64,000 bases of DNA from Halovivax gelatinilyticus (GCF_024300625.1 NZ_CP101322.1:2865992-2929991); one strand, 5' to 3'; positions 40,185 to 50,143 are shown, counted from the stretch's first letter. Numbers and translations: made by a program. Notes: generated by a model not told the origin, from the sequence alone.

Positions 40185-42080
40185 ATGCCACGACGGCCCA
40201 TTCGACCGTTGAATCGGCGTGCCTTGATGAAGACCTCCAGTGTTGCTGGTGTTGCAGCATTGGCCGGCTGTGTTGGTGGTGGAGATGACGATGACGGCGA
40301 GGATCCAGGTGCCGATCTTCCAGACGTTGAACTGTACGATGCCGACGGAGAGGAACGTATCGAACCAGCGATCATTTACGACTCGGGGAGTCAGACCTCC
40401 GAGGACATCGCGGCGGCAATCGCCTCCGACCTCGAACTGATCGGAGTCGACCTGCAGATGGAGCCCCGTCCAGAGGTGCTCGGTGAGGACTTCTTCTCGG
40501 AGCCGCTGCCTGACGAGGATCCAGACGACTTCGAGTGGGGTCCAGTCGGCCGAAACGCTGGACCGCCGGACCGAACGCAAACGGTGTTCGATTGGGACAT
40601 CCTCATCGGAATTGGGGCAAATTCCTATCCACGAACACCTGACAATACGGACGTGTTCTGGTTGCCGGATGCAGCAGTGAACGCGTACGGGTACGTGCCG
40701 GAAGCAGACATCCCCGGCATGTACGACGACTTCGGCGACGCGGAAGACGACGCAGAGCGCCAGGAAATCCTCAACAACATCATGGGGGCGCTGACGGAGG
40801 AACTCCCAGCGAACTTCCTCTCGCAGGGACTCGATTTCTTCGGGTTCCGTGACGACATCCACACGAGCGACGACTTCAACCTCTACGGCGCGGAAATGAC
40901 CTCGATCGAGCGCTACCGCGGCGACCAGTCGGTCGGTGGCGACTACGTCCGCCTCGAGGCGACGCCGTTCTCGCAGGGCTTCCTCCCCGAACAGGACGAC
41001 AACAACTCGGCGATGCGAACGGCGCTGATGTGTGACGGCGCGTACGCCGTCGGCACCGACGACGAGATCATCCCGCTTCACATCGATATCGAAGACTCCG
41101 GCGATTCGCAGGTCTGGGTCTGTACGCTTCGTGACAACCTCATGTACGGCGAGGACGCTGACGGTAACTCCTACGGCCAGATGACGGCCGAAGACTGGGT
41201 CTTCCAGCTCGAGAACCTTCACGCGGTGGGTTACGACGACCCCGAAGACGTCGATTACTGGGATTCGTCCGTGCCACCGAGCGAAGCCACGGCCTCCTAC
41301 GCAGTCGTCGAAAACGTAGAGCAGACTGGCGAACTCGAGTTCCAGCTCGAACTCTTCGAACCAGATCCGTTCTTCCCGTTCCGACCGGTCATCTGGGGCG
41401 AGGACGTTCTGCCGATGGCGCTGTTCGAGCAGTACGCACCGGACCCGGATGCGCTACGTGAATCCGATGAAGTCACCGAATTCACCTGGACCGGCAACCT
41501 CGGTCCGTACCAGTTCGACGACCGCGTTGCCGGTGCCGCCGGTTCGTTCACGCTCACGCGCAACGACGACTACTACATGCGCGAGCACACGGAAGAGAGC
41601 AACGTCCAGGTTATGGACGAGGCGTTCGCGGATGCGCCGTACTTCGATCTCTACCAGTTCGACAACGAGTCAGAGCAGTCGACCCGGGTCGAGCGATTCC
41701 GTGCCGGTGAAGGTGACCGAATGGGTCTGCCGACCGACGTCATCCAGGAATTCGAAGAGGCGGTCGACGACGTTCGCGTCGAAGACCAGCAGACGCCGTA
41801 CATCAACTTCATGTTCTACAACCAGCGCGCGAACGGTTCCGAACTCACGCGAGAGCGTGACGGCCGCGAAGCCATCGCCCGCGTCGTCGACAAGGAGACG
41901 ATTACCCAGGACATCCAGCAGGGATACGCGGAACCAGCCGTTACCTTCCAGCCGACCTGGTCGAACTGGTACGACGAGTCCGCGGTGAACGTCTACGGCG
42001 TCGACATCACCGACGAGGACATCATCGCAGCCCGAGAACTCCTCGAGAACAACGACAACTTCACGCTCGAGGAAGTCTAG
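40185..42080 (+). CDS. dppA: Peptide-type ABC transporter substrate-binding lipoprotein, apparently circularly permuted
   Basis: A 631-residue family 5 solute-binding protein anchored outside the membrane: Tat-like NRRALMK, then the lipobox LAGC at Cys29 and an Asp-rich linker. Residues 48-245 (PAIIYDSGSQTSEDIAAAIA, then LELIGVDLQMEP and ERQEILNNIMGALTEELPAN) match what is normally the C-terminal third of the family. Residues 250-631 match the usual N-terminal and middle part (VWVCTLRDNLMYG, MTAEDWVFQLENL, LGPYQFDDR) and the chain stops at AARELLENNDNF, where the C-terminal third would normally begin. All parts are present, in rotated order. It is the first gene of an A-B-C-D-F operon. Confidence 0.88.
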   Translation: MPRRPIRPLNRRALMKTSSVAGVAALAGCVGGGDDDDGEDPGADLPDVELYDADGEERIEPAIIYDSGSQTSEDIAAAIASDLELIGVDLQMEPRPEVLGEDFFSEPLPDEDPDDFEWGPVGRNAGPPDRTQTVFDWDILIGIGANSYPRTPDNTDVFWLPDAAVNAYGYVPEADIPGMYDDFGDAEDDAERQEILNNIMGALTEELPANFLSQGLDFFGFRDDIHTSDDFNLYGAEMTSIERYRGDQSVGGDYVRLEATPFSQGFLPEQDDNNSAMRTALMCDGAYAVGTDDEIIPLHIDIEDSGDSQVWVCTLRDNLMYGEDADGNSYGQMTAEDWVFQLENLHAVGYDDPEDVDYWDSSVPPSEATASYAVVENVEQTGELEFQLELFEPDPFFPFRPVIWGEDVLPMALFEQYAPDPDALRESDEVTEFTWTGNLGPYQFDDRVAGAAGSFTLTRNDDYYMREHTEESNVQVMDEAFADAPYFDLYQFDNESEQSTRVERFRAGEGDRMGLPTDVIQEFEEAVDDVRVEDQQTPYINFMFYNQRANGSELTRERDGREAIARVVDKETITQDIQQGYAEPAVTFQPTWSNWYDESAVNVYGVDITDEDIIAARELLENNDNFTLEEV

Positions 42081-42135
42081 GACGGTCGGGGTAGGGATTC
42101 ACGATTATTTTCGATACAGACACAAACATACACAC

Positions 42136-43200
42136 ATGAAGTGGTATATCTTCCGCCGGATGCTCTGGGCCGGATTTGCCTCCCTCATCATTCTCACGAT
42201 CACGTTCGTGTTGATGGACCAGACGCCGAATCAGCGGATTATGGAAGTTCAGATGCAGGCGATGATGGATGGGGTGGATCTCGAAACAGCCGAGCAAGCC
42301 GCTGAAGAACGATACGGACTTGCCGCGCCGTTTCACGAACGCTATTACATGTTCATGACCAACATTTTCCAGGGTAACTGGGGTTGGTCATTAGAGTACA
42401 ACCAGCCGGTCATCGACGTGATGAAGGTGGCGATTCCGTTCTCGATGATGTACAGCGTTCCCGCTGTTATCCTCTCGACGATCCTCGGAACGATCATCGG
42501 CCTCTATTCGGCTGCCAACCAGTATACGACCAAAGATTACATCGCGACGTTCGTCGCGTTCTTCGGTCTCAGCATCCCGAACTTCTGGTTCGCGGTTATC
42601 ACGCTGGTCGTGTTCGGCACCTGGCTCGGGTGGGTAGACATCGGATTCAACAATTATTACGCCATGTCCGCAGAGGGCGGGTTCACATGGCTCGAATCGA
42701 CCGATGACAATCATCGAGCCTTCATCGGTCAGGAGTTCGAGGGTGACCGTTACGTCGGCATTTTGAGTCCGGGCAATCTCAAACAGCTGATTCTGCCGAT
42801 GTTCGTTCTCATGACGACCTCGATCGCGACGGTCATGCGGTACGCGAGAGCAGAAGCGCTCGAGTACATGGATGCCGATTTCGTCAAGACGGCGAAGGCG
42901 AAGGGCGTGAGCTCGCGGACGATCGTCGCAAAGCACGTCTTCCGACCGGCCTCGATCCCGCTCATGACGATCTTCGTCGGACGGATTCTCGGACTCGTTA
43001 TGGCCGGATCCTACCTCATCGAGGTCGTCTTCGGTATTCCGGGAATCGGACTCGCATCGTTCGAGGCGATCATGCGCCAGGACACGGACCTCGTCGCGAT
43101 CACGATACTGATTCCGACCTTCCTGGCGATCGTCGGAAACCTCGTTGAGGACATTATGTATGCAATCCTCGATCCACGAATCGACTACAGTGATAAATAA
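42136..43200 (+). CDS. dppB: Peptide-type ABC transporter permease (DppB-like)
   Basis: A 354-residue inner-membrane permease with about six helices. MKWYIFRRMLWAGFASLIIL is the typical N-terminal helix, and the EAA cytoplasmic loop is RAEALEYMDADFVKTAKAKGVS. SYLIEVVFGIPGIGLASFEAI and the short end LDPRIDY are family-typical. An outside loop of about 50 residues near 175-225 is longer than in bacterial DppB. It starts 55 bp after the binding protein and its TAA shares one base with the ATG of the next gene. Confidence 0.9.
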   Translation: MKWYIFRRMLWAGFASLIILTITFVLMDQTPNQRIMEVQMQAMMDGVDLETAEQAAEERYGLAAPFHERYYMFMTNIFQGNWGWSLEYNQPVIDVMKVAIPFSMMYSVPAVILSTILGTIIGLYSAANQYTTKDYIATFVAFFGLSIPNFWFAVITLVVFGTWLGWVDIGFNNYYAMSAEGGFTWLESTDDNHRAFIGQEFEGDRYVGILSPGNLKQLILPMFVLMTTSIATVMRYARAEALEYMDADFVKTAKAKGVSSRTIVAKHVFRPASIPLMTIFVGRILGLVMAGSYLIEVVFGIPGIGLASFEAIMRQDTDLVAITILIPTFLAIVGNLVEDIMYAILDPRIDYSDK

Positions 43201-44429
43201 TGAGTGACGATACCGACACGATGGCGGGCGACGGTGGCTCTGACGCGCCAACGGACACGTTCGAGTCCGTCGAGTGGGACGACATTGACATCACGAACGA
43301 AGGGCGAACGTGGGGTGAGAAACTCTGGATCGTAATCGTGAGCGTCTGGACACTCGGGGTCCTCTTCGAAATCTACTCACGATTCGTTGCGGGAACGGGC
43401 CAGGCGGTGTATCCGTTTATCGGTGAAATTGCATCAGAAGACTATCTCTGGGCGTTCGCACTCGCCTGTCTCGTCTTCTACGGCATTCGGCCGCTCTATA
43501 AGAGCCCGCGGATGACCATGCACTACTGGAAGCAGTTCAGGAAAAACAAGGCCGCAGTCATCAGCGGTCTTTTCCTGATCGTGATATTCACGATCGGCGT
43601 CGTCGGTTCGCGGGTACTTCCTGACGCCTCACGTAATCCTGGCTACGAGCGACTGCCGCCGTTCTGGATGTCGATCGAAGACTACGTCACCGGTAACAAC
43701 TGTCCCGGGGGGACGACGGTCGAAGACGGCGTCACGATGTGTCACGGGAGCATGGACCATCCGCTCGGGACCACCTCGTCGGGTGAAGACATCCTACTGC
43801 TCAGCATCCACGGGATGGAAGTGAGTATGATGGTCGGGATTACGGCGACGTTCATCAGCATCGCCATCGCGACGCTCGTCGGGTTGACCGCGGCGTACTA
43901 TGGCGGACTTCTCGACGAGATTCTCATGCGCTACGTCGACATCCAGATGACGTTCCCCACGTTCTTCCTGTACCTGCTGCTGGCGTACACCATCGGTGGC
44001 AGTCTGTTCATCCTCATCATGATCTTCGGTCTCTTCGGCTGGGGCGCGACGGCGCGTATCATCAGGGCCGAGGCGTTACAGCGACGCGAAGAACCGTATA
44101 TGATGGCGGCAAAGAGCAGTGGCGCGACGAGTCGCTGGTCGATCCGGCGCCACCTCCTGCCGAACACGACCAACAGCGTCATCACGGCGGCGACGCTCGC
44201 GATTCCTGGTATCATCCTCACCGAAGCAGCGATCTCGTTCCTCGGGTTGGCCGACGCGTCGATTCCATCGTGGGGGCGAGTGATCGCGAACGGACAGGAC
44301 TACCTCCGGAGTGCGTGGTGGATTTCCACCTTCCCCGGATTCTTCCTGTTCTTCACCATCCTCGCGTTCAACTTCATCGGTGATGCACTCAGAGACGCGC
44401 TCGATCCACGTCACGGAGGGTCCGACTAA
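43200..44429 (+). CDS. dppC: Peptide-type ABC transporter permease (DppC-like), N-terminally extended
   Basis: A 409-residue permease. The usual DppC core begins around residue 115 (RKNKAAVISGLFLIVIFTIGVVG). Its EAA loop is RIIRAEALQRREEPYMMAAKSSGATS, and it closes with FIGDALRDALDPRHGG. About 110 extra residues precede it, with two additional hydrophobic segments (KLWIVIVSVWTLGVLFEIY and DYLWAFALACLVFYGIRPLY). The gene overlaps both neighbours by one base (TAATG junctions). It pairs with DppB to form the channel. Confidence 0.9.
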   Translation: MSDDTDTMAGDGGSDAPTDTFESVEWDDIDITNEGRTWGEKLWIVIVSVWTLGVLFEIYSRFVAGTGQAVYPFIGEIASEDYLWAFALACLVFYGIRPLYKSPRMTMHYWKQFRKNKAAVISGLFLIVIFTIGVVGSRVLPDASRNPGYERLPPFWMSIEDYVTGNNCPGGTTVEDGVTMCHGSMDHPLGTTSSGEDILLLSIHGMEVSMMVGITATFISIAIATLVGLTAAYYGGLLDEILMRYVDIQMTFPTFFLYLLLAYTIGGSLFILIMIFGLFGWGATARIIRAEALQRREEPYMMAAKSSGATSRWSIRRHLLPNTTNSVITAATLAIPGIILTEAAISFLGLADASIPSWGRVIANGQDYLRSAWWISTFPGFFLFFTILAFNFIGDALRDALDPRHGGSD

Positions 44430-45520
44430 TGAGTACCGATCACAGCACACGGCCGGACGAACAGGTGTCGACGACGCACCGAGCTAGCGAACCGCTTCTC
44501 GAAGTAACGGATCTACACACCTACTTCGACACCGATGCAGGGACGGTCAAAGCCGTCGACGGCGTCTCATTGACCGTAAACCGCGGTGAAACGGTCGCGG
44601 TCGTCGGAGAGAGTGGGTCCGGAAAGACCGTCACGAGCGAATCGATTACGCGGTTGTTCAAGAGTCCTCCAGGGTACATCCCAGAAGGCTCGATCAAGGT
44701 GAACGGAAACGAAGTGACCACCATGAACGATGACGAACTGCAGGTCCTTCGTGGTGGCCAGGTGAGTCACATCTTCCAGAACCCGCAGGGTGCGTTGAAT
44801 CCGGTCTACTCGATCGGCTGGCAGATACGCGAAGCGCTCACGCTGCATCAGGATCTCTCGAAAGAGCAAGCGAACGAACGAGCCGTTGAACTGCTCACAC
44901 AGGTCGGCATTCCAGAGGCGAGTTCGCGGCTCGAAGATTACCCACACCAGCTTTCGGGTGGGATGAAACAGCGCGTCATTATCGCGATTGCGCTCGCCTG
45001 CGAGCCCGACCTGCTGATCGCAGACGAGCCGACGACGGCGCTCGACGTGACGATCCAGGCCCAGATTCTCAAATTACTCAACAAACTCCAGGACGAGTTC
45101 GACATGGGCGTCCTGTTTATCACCCACGACCTCGGTGTCGTCGCCGAGGTCGCCGATCGGGTTGTCGTGATGTACGCCGGCAAGGTGATGGAAACGGGTC
45201 CGGTGATGGAAATCTTCGAGAAACCGTCCCATCCGTACACGCGTGCACTTCTGGAATGTCTTCCCGGGAAGGGTGACCTCGGTGGCATCCCGGGCGATCT
45301 ACCGGATCCGCTCGATCCGCCAGACGGTTGTCGGTTTGCCGACCGCTGTCCACACACCATCGACGAGTGTCGGTACGGCGATCAGCCACCGATGCACTCG
45401 ATCGACGACCACCGCGATCACGACGTTTCGTGTGTACACTTCAGATCTGACATGGACTCCAGTACGGTACTGACACAGCAGACGACTGAAATGGTCGAAC
45501 AGGAAGGTGGTTTCGAATGA
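44429..45520 (+). CDS. dppD: Peptide ABC transporter ATP-binding protein (DppD-like)
   Basis: A 363-residue ATPase. Walker A is GESGSGKT, the Q-loop [11 protein letters not shown], the ABC signature LSGGMKQRV, Walker [13 protein letters not shown] and the switch ITHDLG. The oligopeptide-type C-terminal region holds four Cys (CRFADRC...DECR...SCVHF) with normal spacing. In related transporters this region binds a [4Fe-4S] cluster. It partners DppF of the same operon. It overlaps dppC by one base and dppF by four. Confidence 0.92.
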   Translation: MSTDHSTRPDEQVSTTHRASEPLLEVTDLHTYFDTDAGTVKAVDGVSLTVNRGETVAVVGESGSGKTVTSESITRLFKSPPGYIPEGSIKVNGNEVTTMNDDELQVLRGGQVSHIFQNPQGALNPVYSIGWQIREALTLHQDLSKEQANERAVELLTQVGIPEASSRLEDYPHQLSGGMKQRVIIAIALACEPDLLIADEPTTALDVTIQAQILKLLNKLQDEFDMGVLFITHDLGVVAEVADRVVVMYAGKVMETGPVMEIFEKPSHPYTRALLECLPGKGDLGGIPGDLPDPLDPPDGCRFADRCPHTIDECRYGDQPPMHSIDDHRDHDVSCVHFRSDMDSSTVLTQQTTEMVEQEGGFE

Positions 45521-46872
45521 GCCGTGCTGGCGATCCGTTGCTCAAGGTCACCGACCTGAAAAAGCACTACCCGATCACGAAGGGCTTTATGAACAAAGAG
45601 ATCGGCCGTGCGCGGGCCGTCGACGGGATCAGCTTCGAGATCGAGCGCGGCGAGACCTTCGGGATCGTCGGCGAGTCGGGCTGTGGTAAGTCGACCGCTG
45701 CGACGTCGATGATCCGTCTCGAAGAACCGACCAGCGGCGAGGTGCACTTCAACGGTGAGAACATCTTAGACTACGACCCCAAGCAACTTCGCATGTTCCG
45801 TCGTGAAGTCCAGATGATCTTCCAGGATCCCGATTCCAGTTTCGATCCCCGGATGAGTATCGGTGACTCCGTCGCGGAACCGTTAATCGTTCAGGGGATG
45901 ACCGATCGCGAACGCCGTCGGGCAATCGTCGGTGACTTACTCGAACGGGTCGGTCTGTCCGCCTCGGACATGGAGCGATATCCCCACGAATTCTCCGGTG
46001 GCCAGAAACAGCGTATCGGTCTCGCCCGTGCGCTCTCGGTCAATCCGGAGTTCATCGTCGCCGACGAACCGGTCTCCGCGCTCGACGTCTCCGTTCAATC
46101 CGAGATCCTCCGTCTATTGGATGAGTTCCAGCGAAACTTCGGGCTGACTATGTTGATCATCAGTCACAACCTCGGCGTCGTTCGCGAGGTCTGTGACCGC
46201 GTCGCCGTGATGTATCTCGGAGAGTTCGTCGAAGTTGCGCCGACCGAAGAGCTGTTTACGAATCCAAAGCATCCCTACACCCAAGCGTTGCTCTCTGCGA
46301 TCCCGACTCCCGACCCCAGAGAGCGAGGTATGGGCCAGGACCTGAAAGGCGACGTACCGGATCCGTCTGCACCGCCGGCGGGTTGTCGGTTCCACACTCG
46401 CTGTCCGAAGGTCATCCCGCCCGAGGGGATCAACCTCCCACAGTCTGAGTGGCGAAACCTCTTACACTTCAGAAAGAAAGTACAAGGGAGCGGTATCGAC
46501 CTCGATAGTATCGTCAAGGTAAACGTATTGGATGACGAATCGATCGACGATCCGACGTCGGTGACGGCCGACGATATCGACGCCGACACGCTATCGAACT
46601 GGATACGACGGGAGTACGAGTTACCACAGCAGTTGACCGATACGACCGCGGAGACGATCCTCTCACACGCGCTCGAATCGATCGTCGATGACGACGAGGA
46701 TGCGGCCGTGAGCATCCTAAACGAGAACTTTACGACGCCGTGTGAAGAACAAAAACCAGCTCTCGACACCGTCGAACCGGGTCGACAGTCCGCCTGTCTG
46801 TTGGAGAACCCAACCGAACCACTCGCGGCCAGCGTGGGCGAGCAAGCCCAGCACCGTCAATCGACCGATTAA
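45517..46872 (+). CDS. dppF: Peptide ABC transporter ATP-binding protein (DppF-like) with C-terminal insertion
   Basis: A 451-residue ATPase: Walker [10 protein letters not shown]-loop [11 protein letters not shown], signature FSGGQKQRI, Walker [13 protein letters not shown], switch ISHNLG. The C-terminal Cys motif begins with CRFHTRC (Cys290 and Cys296), but the next two Cys come only at 409 and 427. About 105 acidic, probably helical residues are inserted between them ([37 protein letters not shown]). DppF of the second operon has a similar insertion at the same place. It ends the first operon. Confidence 0.9.
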   Translation: MSRAGDPLLKVTDLKKHYPITKGFMNKEIGRARAVDGISFEIERGETFGIVGESGCGKSTAATSMIRLEEPTSGEVHFNGENILDYDPKQLRMFRREVQMIFQDPDSSFDPRMSIGDSVAEPLIVQGMTDRERRRAIVGDLLERVGLSASDMERYPHEFSGGQKQRIGLARALSVNPEFIVADEPVSALDVSVQSEILRLLDEFQRNFGLTMLIISHNLGVVREVCDRVAVMYLGEFVEVAPTEELFTNPKHPYTQALLSAIPTPDPRERGMGQDLKGDVPDPSAPPAGCRFHTRCPKVIPPEGINLPQSEWRNLLHFRKKVQGSGIDLDSIVKVNVLDDESIDDPTSVTADDIDADTLSNWIRREYELPQQLTDTTAETILSHALESIVDDDEDAAVSILNENFTTPCEEQKPALDTVEPGRQSACLLENPTEPLAASVGEQAQHRQSTD

Positions 46873-47005
46873 CGGTTCGACACGGTCTCGCGTCGCTGCG
46901 GGAACCAGTAAGGGGTTCTATGCGGTGAGCCTGGTCCCAAATTTCGTCTTCACTGCGTGCACTTGCTCCGATGGACTTTTGAGCGGAGCCACCCACCTCC
47001 TTCGT

Positions 47006-47365
47006 ATGTCGCGAGAGGACGGTGACTCAGCGGACGACGAACTGGGCTCACCTGACGTCGAATTCTCGGCCGAGCGGGCGAGAAAGCGACGAACGAATCA
47101 CGGGTTGCTTCCACTGGACGGGCTCGCCAACATGCTCCCGTCGAGTTCGGTAGACGAGGCAGATCCGCCCTGGTGGGTAGAATTCGGGGGCAATCTCGGC
47201 GTCAAACTGGGCGTCGTTTCGCTGGCCCTGGCGATCGTCGGTGTTACGGCTGCGTGGTTAGAAATGCAACCACTCGGAAATCTTACTATCGTGCTGTCTC
47301 TCGTCTCGATTACCGTCGCGATGCTTCTCGGTTTCATCTACCAGATTTTTATCTTACAGTGGTAA
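47006..47365 (+). CDS. Two-helix membrane protein (119 aa), haloarchaeal hypothetical
   Basis: A 119-residue protein. The N-terminal 55 residues are charged and flexible (MSREDGDSADDELGSPDVEF). Two membrane helices follow: LGVKLGVVSLALAIVGVTAAW and LTIVLSLVSITVAMLLGFIYQIF. The start at 47006 is chosen because upstream in-frame codons run through a non-coding stretch after dppF. It is convergent with the hpt gene. The family was not recognised. Confidence 0.68.
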   Translation: MSREDGDSADDELGSPDVEFSAERARKRRTNHGLLPLDGLANMLPSSSVDEADPPWWVEFGGNLGVKLGVVSLALAIVGVTAAWLEMQPLGNLTIVLSLVSITVAMLLGFIYQIFILQW

Positions 47366-47449
47366 GTTCCGTATCGGGCGGTATCAACAGAAGCTGGATT
47401 GTTCGAACGGAACCACCCGAGCCACCTTTTGGCAGCTAACTGTGACCGG

Positions 47450-48022
47450 TTAGTCGTCTCCGTCCGGATCGATGATGATAACCTCGCCGTCGACGACGTC
47501 CACATTGATGAGGGTCTTGACGTGATAGCCGGCGTCGTCGACCTTGTTCTCTCCGCCGACCTTCTTGATGACGGCGACGGTGTCGATGACTTCCGCCCCA
47601 ATTTCGTCGAGCGCCGCGAGCACCGATGCGAGCGTACCGCCCGTAGAGAGAACGTCGTCCAGGACGAGGACCCGTTCGCCGGCCCGGACGTCGTTGATGT
47701 ACATCTCGTTTTCTGAGTAGCCCGTCTCCTGTGCGATCGCTACCTCGCCGTCGAGGCCGTACTCGCGCTTTCTGATCACCGTCAGCGGCAGATCGGTCAT
47801 CAGCGAAACGGCCGTCGAGATGTGGATTCCCATCGCCGCTGGGGTGACGATCCGGTCTACTTCGTCCAGCTGGGCTTTCCGAATAATCTGGATGACGATC
47901 TCCCGTAACAGTCCCGGGTCGAGTTTCGGCACGCCGTCACTTACCGGGTGAACGAAGTACTGATAGCCATCGTCTTTCTCGACGATCGGTGCCTCACGTA
48001 GTGACCGTTCCAGTTGATCCAT
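47450..48022 (-). CDS. hpt: Hypoxanthine/guanine-type phosphoribosyltransferase
   Basis: Purine salvage: transfers phosphoribose from PRPP to hypoxanthine or guanine. The 190-residue protein has the PRPP-binding motif [14 protein letters not shown] and the earlier [17 protein letters not shown] loop. [20 protein letters not shown] matches the archaeal Hpt group, which looks more like bacterial adenine phosphoribosyltransferase in sequence. Archaeal members differ in base preference, so the substrate is inferred. The acidic C-terminus IIIDPDGDD is halophilic. Confidence 0.88.
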   Translation of the reverse strand: MDQLERSLREAPIVEKDDGYQYFVHPVSDGVPKLDPGLLREIVIQIIRKAQLDEVDRIVTPAAMGIHISTAVSLMTDLPLTVIRKREYGLDGEVAIAQETGYSENEMYINDVRAGERVLVLDDVLSTGGTLASVLAALDEIGAEVIDTVAVIKKVGGENKVDDAGYHVKTLINVDVVDGEVIIIDPDGDD

Positions 48023-48115
48023 GTCGTGGATGGGTTCGAACCCGAGTAAAACCTGACGAATGTCGGCCCCCTCCCGACGAATCTCTCGATGAACTAACTG
48101 TCTTAGGGCGAAAAA

Positions 48116-48688
48116 TCAATCCTCGCTTCCGTAGGCGAGCTCTGGAGGCTTATTTCCGTACCCGAGTCGCATGTTTCGCTCGTGAATAATGTGGATGACG
48201 GACGTACCCGTGATCGTAACGGCGATCAGAGCCGTCCAGGCGATCGTCGGAACGGTAGTGAACGGATATACGCCGCCCCAGAGGGCAGCCACGAGCGCGC
48301 AGCTGATCGCCCCTAACGACAGGTAGAGTTCCCGCCAGGCGAACTCGTGGCCCGGGACGATCTCGAGGTAGACCGTGACGTCTTTCGTGAGATCCGTCGA
48401 CTGTATCACGCCGGCGTCCGAGTCGAACGACAGAATGCTCGCCTCGTCCATCTTTGGCAGGTGCGTCTGCTGAAGCGTCGTGTACACGCGTTTTCGTTGT
48501 TCGGGCGTCACTTCGTCTATCGTCGTTTCGTACTCCCACGCGGCCACCTGCTGGGCGAGATCGCCGAGTTCGACCGGCCGATCGTCCTGTTTGAGATACT
48601 GGAGGACGTACCGCCGACGCTGATTTCGAAGCACCTCGAAGATTTCTCCCTTCGAGAGAAACTCCGTGTCAGGACGTCCGGGGAACAT
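48116..48688 (-). CDS. DUF7344-type winged-helix protein with two membrane helices
   Basis: A 190-residue protein. Residues 1-90 carry a winged-helix-like region (LSKGEIFEVLRNQRRRYVLQYL, LGDLAQQVAAWE, RKRVYTTLQQTHLPKMDEA), the hallmark of the haloarchaeal DUF7344 group. Two membrane helices follow (LYLSLGAISCALVAALWGGVY and IAWTALIAVTITGTSVIHII). A membrane-bound regulator is suggested by the layout. The promoter region has a striking palindrome around its TATA box (48746-48773). Confidence 0.8.
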   Translation of the reverse strand: MFPGRPDTEFLSKGEIFEVLRNQRRRYVLQYLKQDDRPVELGDLAQQVAAWEYETTIDEVTPEQRKRVYTTLQQTHLPKMDEASILSFDSDAGVIQSTDLTKDVTVYLEIVPGHEFAWRELYLSLGAISCALVAALWGGVYPFTTVPTIAWTALIAVTITGTSVIHIIHERNMRLGYGNKPPELAYGSED

Positions 48689-48745
48689 AGTGGGTCACCA
48701 GGGTAGTCTCTGTGGAGGGTGAATCTACTGCCATCATCTGAGAGC

Positions 48746-48773
48746 CACGAACGCGATCTATATAACGTTCGTG
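48746..48773 (-). promoter_or_regulatory. TATA box flanked by a perfect 8-bp inverted repeat
   Basis: CACGAACG (48746-48753) and CGTTCGTG (48766-48773) are perfect inverted repeats around a 12-bp core that contains a TATATA-type box read in both directions. Binding of a dimeric protein here would block TATA-binding protein. The downstream gene on the minus strand is the DUF7344 regulator, starting about 60 bp away. Confidence 0.6.
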
Positions 48774-48928
48774 ACTGATCGGTTGCCGTGGATGAATTGA
48801 ACCAATACTGGGTTGATTCGGTCTAACTAATTACTGATCGTTACGAAACTCGACGGGCGCACTCGATTTGGTCTCGCGGGCTAGTAGACGGGTACGATTA
48901 CGTGGGTGTGTCCGACTCGACGCCCGCT

Positions 48929-50143
48929 TCACCGGTCATCCTCCGTCGCTCCGAGGATGACGCCGATCGACGTGGCGACCTCTCGGGCCAGTCCGTCTTT
49001 CGTTCCGGTGTACCGGGCCACGTCGTCAGCGTGGACGAGCAGCGCTTCGGTCTCTGAAGCTCCCATCACGGTCGCATCGTTCGCGACGACGAACGCGAGA
49101 TCCGTTCGTTCGAGGATCGATCTGGCCGCTTCGACCATCTCGGATTCGTCGCCGCTGGTTTCGGCTTTGAACCCGATGATCGGAAGCGTCGGTTCTCGAT
49201 CGCGAACCGTATCGATGAGCTTAGCCGTCGGTTCGAGTTCGAGGCTGAACGCATTCCCCGACCTGATCTTCGAGTCGGCCGGCGTGGTGGTGAAGTCGCC
49301 GATCGCGGCGGCCGAAACCAGCACGTCGGCGTCGGTGCAGGCTGCTTTCGTCGTCTCGATCATCTCATCGGCCCGCGAGACCGTGAGTAGTTCCGCGTAG
49401 GGGGCCGAGTCTGGTGGGGCCGATCGATCGACGTGGTGTGGGCCAACCGGGCCGTGGACGATCGTGACCGTCGCTCCGGCAACGTAGCACGCGCGGGCGA
49501 TCGCTCGCCCCATCCGACCGGACGCGCGGTTTGTGAGTACCCGAACGGGATCGATCGGTTCTTCGGTCGCGCCGGAGGTGACCACGACGTGTTTGCCCGC
49601 CAGCACGTAATCCGTGGTGGCGCGTTCGACTGCCGTGCAGATCGCCGACTCGCTCGCTATCTTGGCTTTTCCTTCCTCGACTCTCGGCTCGACGAACTCG
49701 ACGCCCCAGGTTTCGACGCGTTCGATCGCCTCTAACACGCCGGGATGGTCGTACATGGGTTCGTGCATAGCCGGTGCGACGACGACCGGTATTCCGGCTC
49801 CGAGTGCCGTCGTGGCGGTCGTCGTCACGGGTGTATCGTCGATCGCGGCGGCGAGTTTGCCGACCGTGTTCGCCGTCGCCGGAGCGACGAGGTAGACGTC
49901 GGCCCAGCCGTCAGTGCCACAGAGTTCGACGTGTTCGACACGACCGCTCAACTCGGTCACCACCTCGTTCGCCGTGGCGTACTCGACCGCGTCGGGGTGG
50001 ACGATTCCGCACGCGCTATCCGTCATCACGGCACGCACCTCGGCGCCACGCCGTCGCAACTCGTGGGCGAGTTCGATCGTCTTGACGGCGGCGATCGAAC
50101 CCGAGATACCCAGCGCGACGGAGACGCCCTCCAGCGTCGACAT
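48929..50143 (-). CDS. coaBC: Phosphopantothenoylcysteine decarboxylase / phosphopantothenate--cysteine ligase
   Basis: A bifunctional coenzyme A biosynthesis enzyme of 404 residues. The N-terminal flavin decarboxylase domain starts VSVALGISGSIAAVKTIEL and shows APATANTVGKLAAAI and VVAPAMHEPMYDHP. The CoaB domain begins near residue 185 with HVVVTSGATEEPIDPVRVLTNRASG. GFKAETSG and the VVANDATVMG block follow. Start: the ATG at 50143 gives the canonical N-terminus. No other CoA gene is near. Confidence 0.94.
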   Translation of the reverse strand: MSTLEGVSVALGISGSIAAVKTIELAHELRRRGAEVRAVMTDSACGIVHPDAVEYATANEVVTELSGRVEHVELCGTDGWADVYLVAPATANTVGKLAAAIDDTPVTTTATTALGAGIPVVVAPAMHEPMYDHPGVLEAIERVETWGVEFVEPRVEEGKAKIASESAICTAVERATTDYVLAGKHVVVTSGATEEPIDPVRVLTNRASGRMGRAIARACYVAGATVTIVHGPVGPHHVDRSAPPDSAPYAELLTVSRADEMIETTKAACTDADVLVSAAAIGDFTTTPADSKIRSGNAFSLELEPTAKLIDTVRDREPTLPIIGFKAETSGDESEMVEAARSILERTDLAFVVANDATVMGASETEALLVHADDVARYTGTKDGLAREVATSIGVILGATEDDR

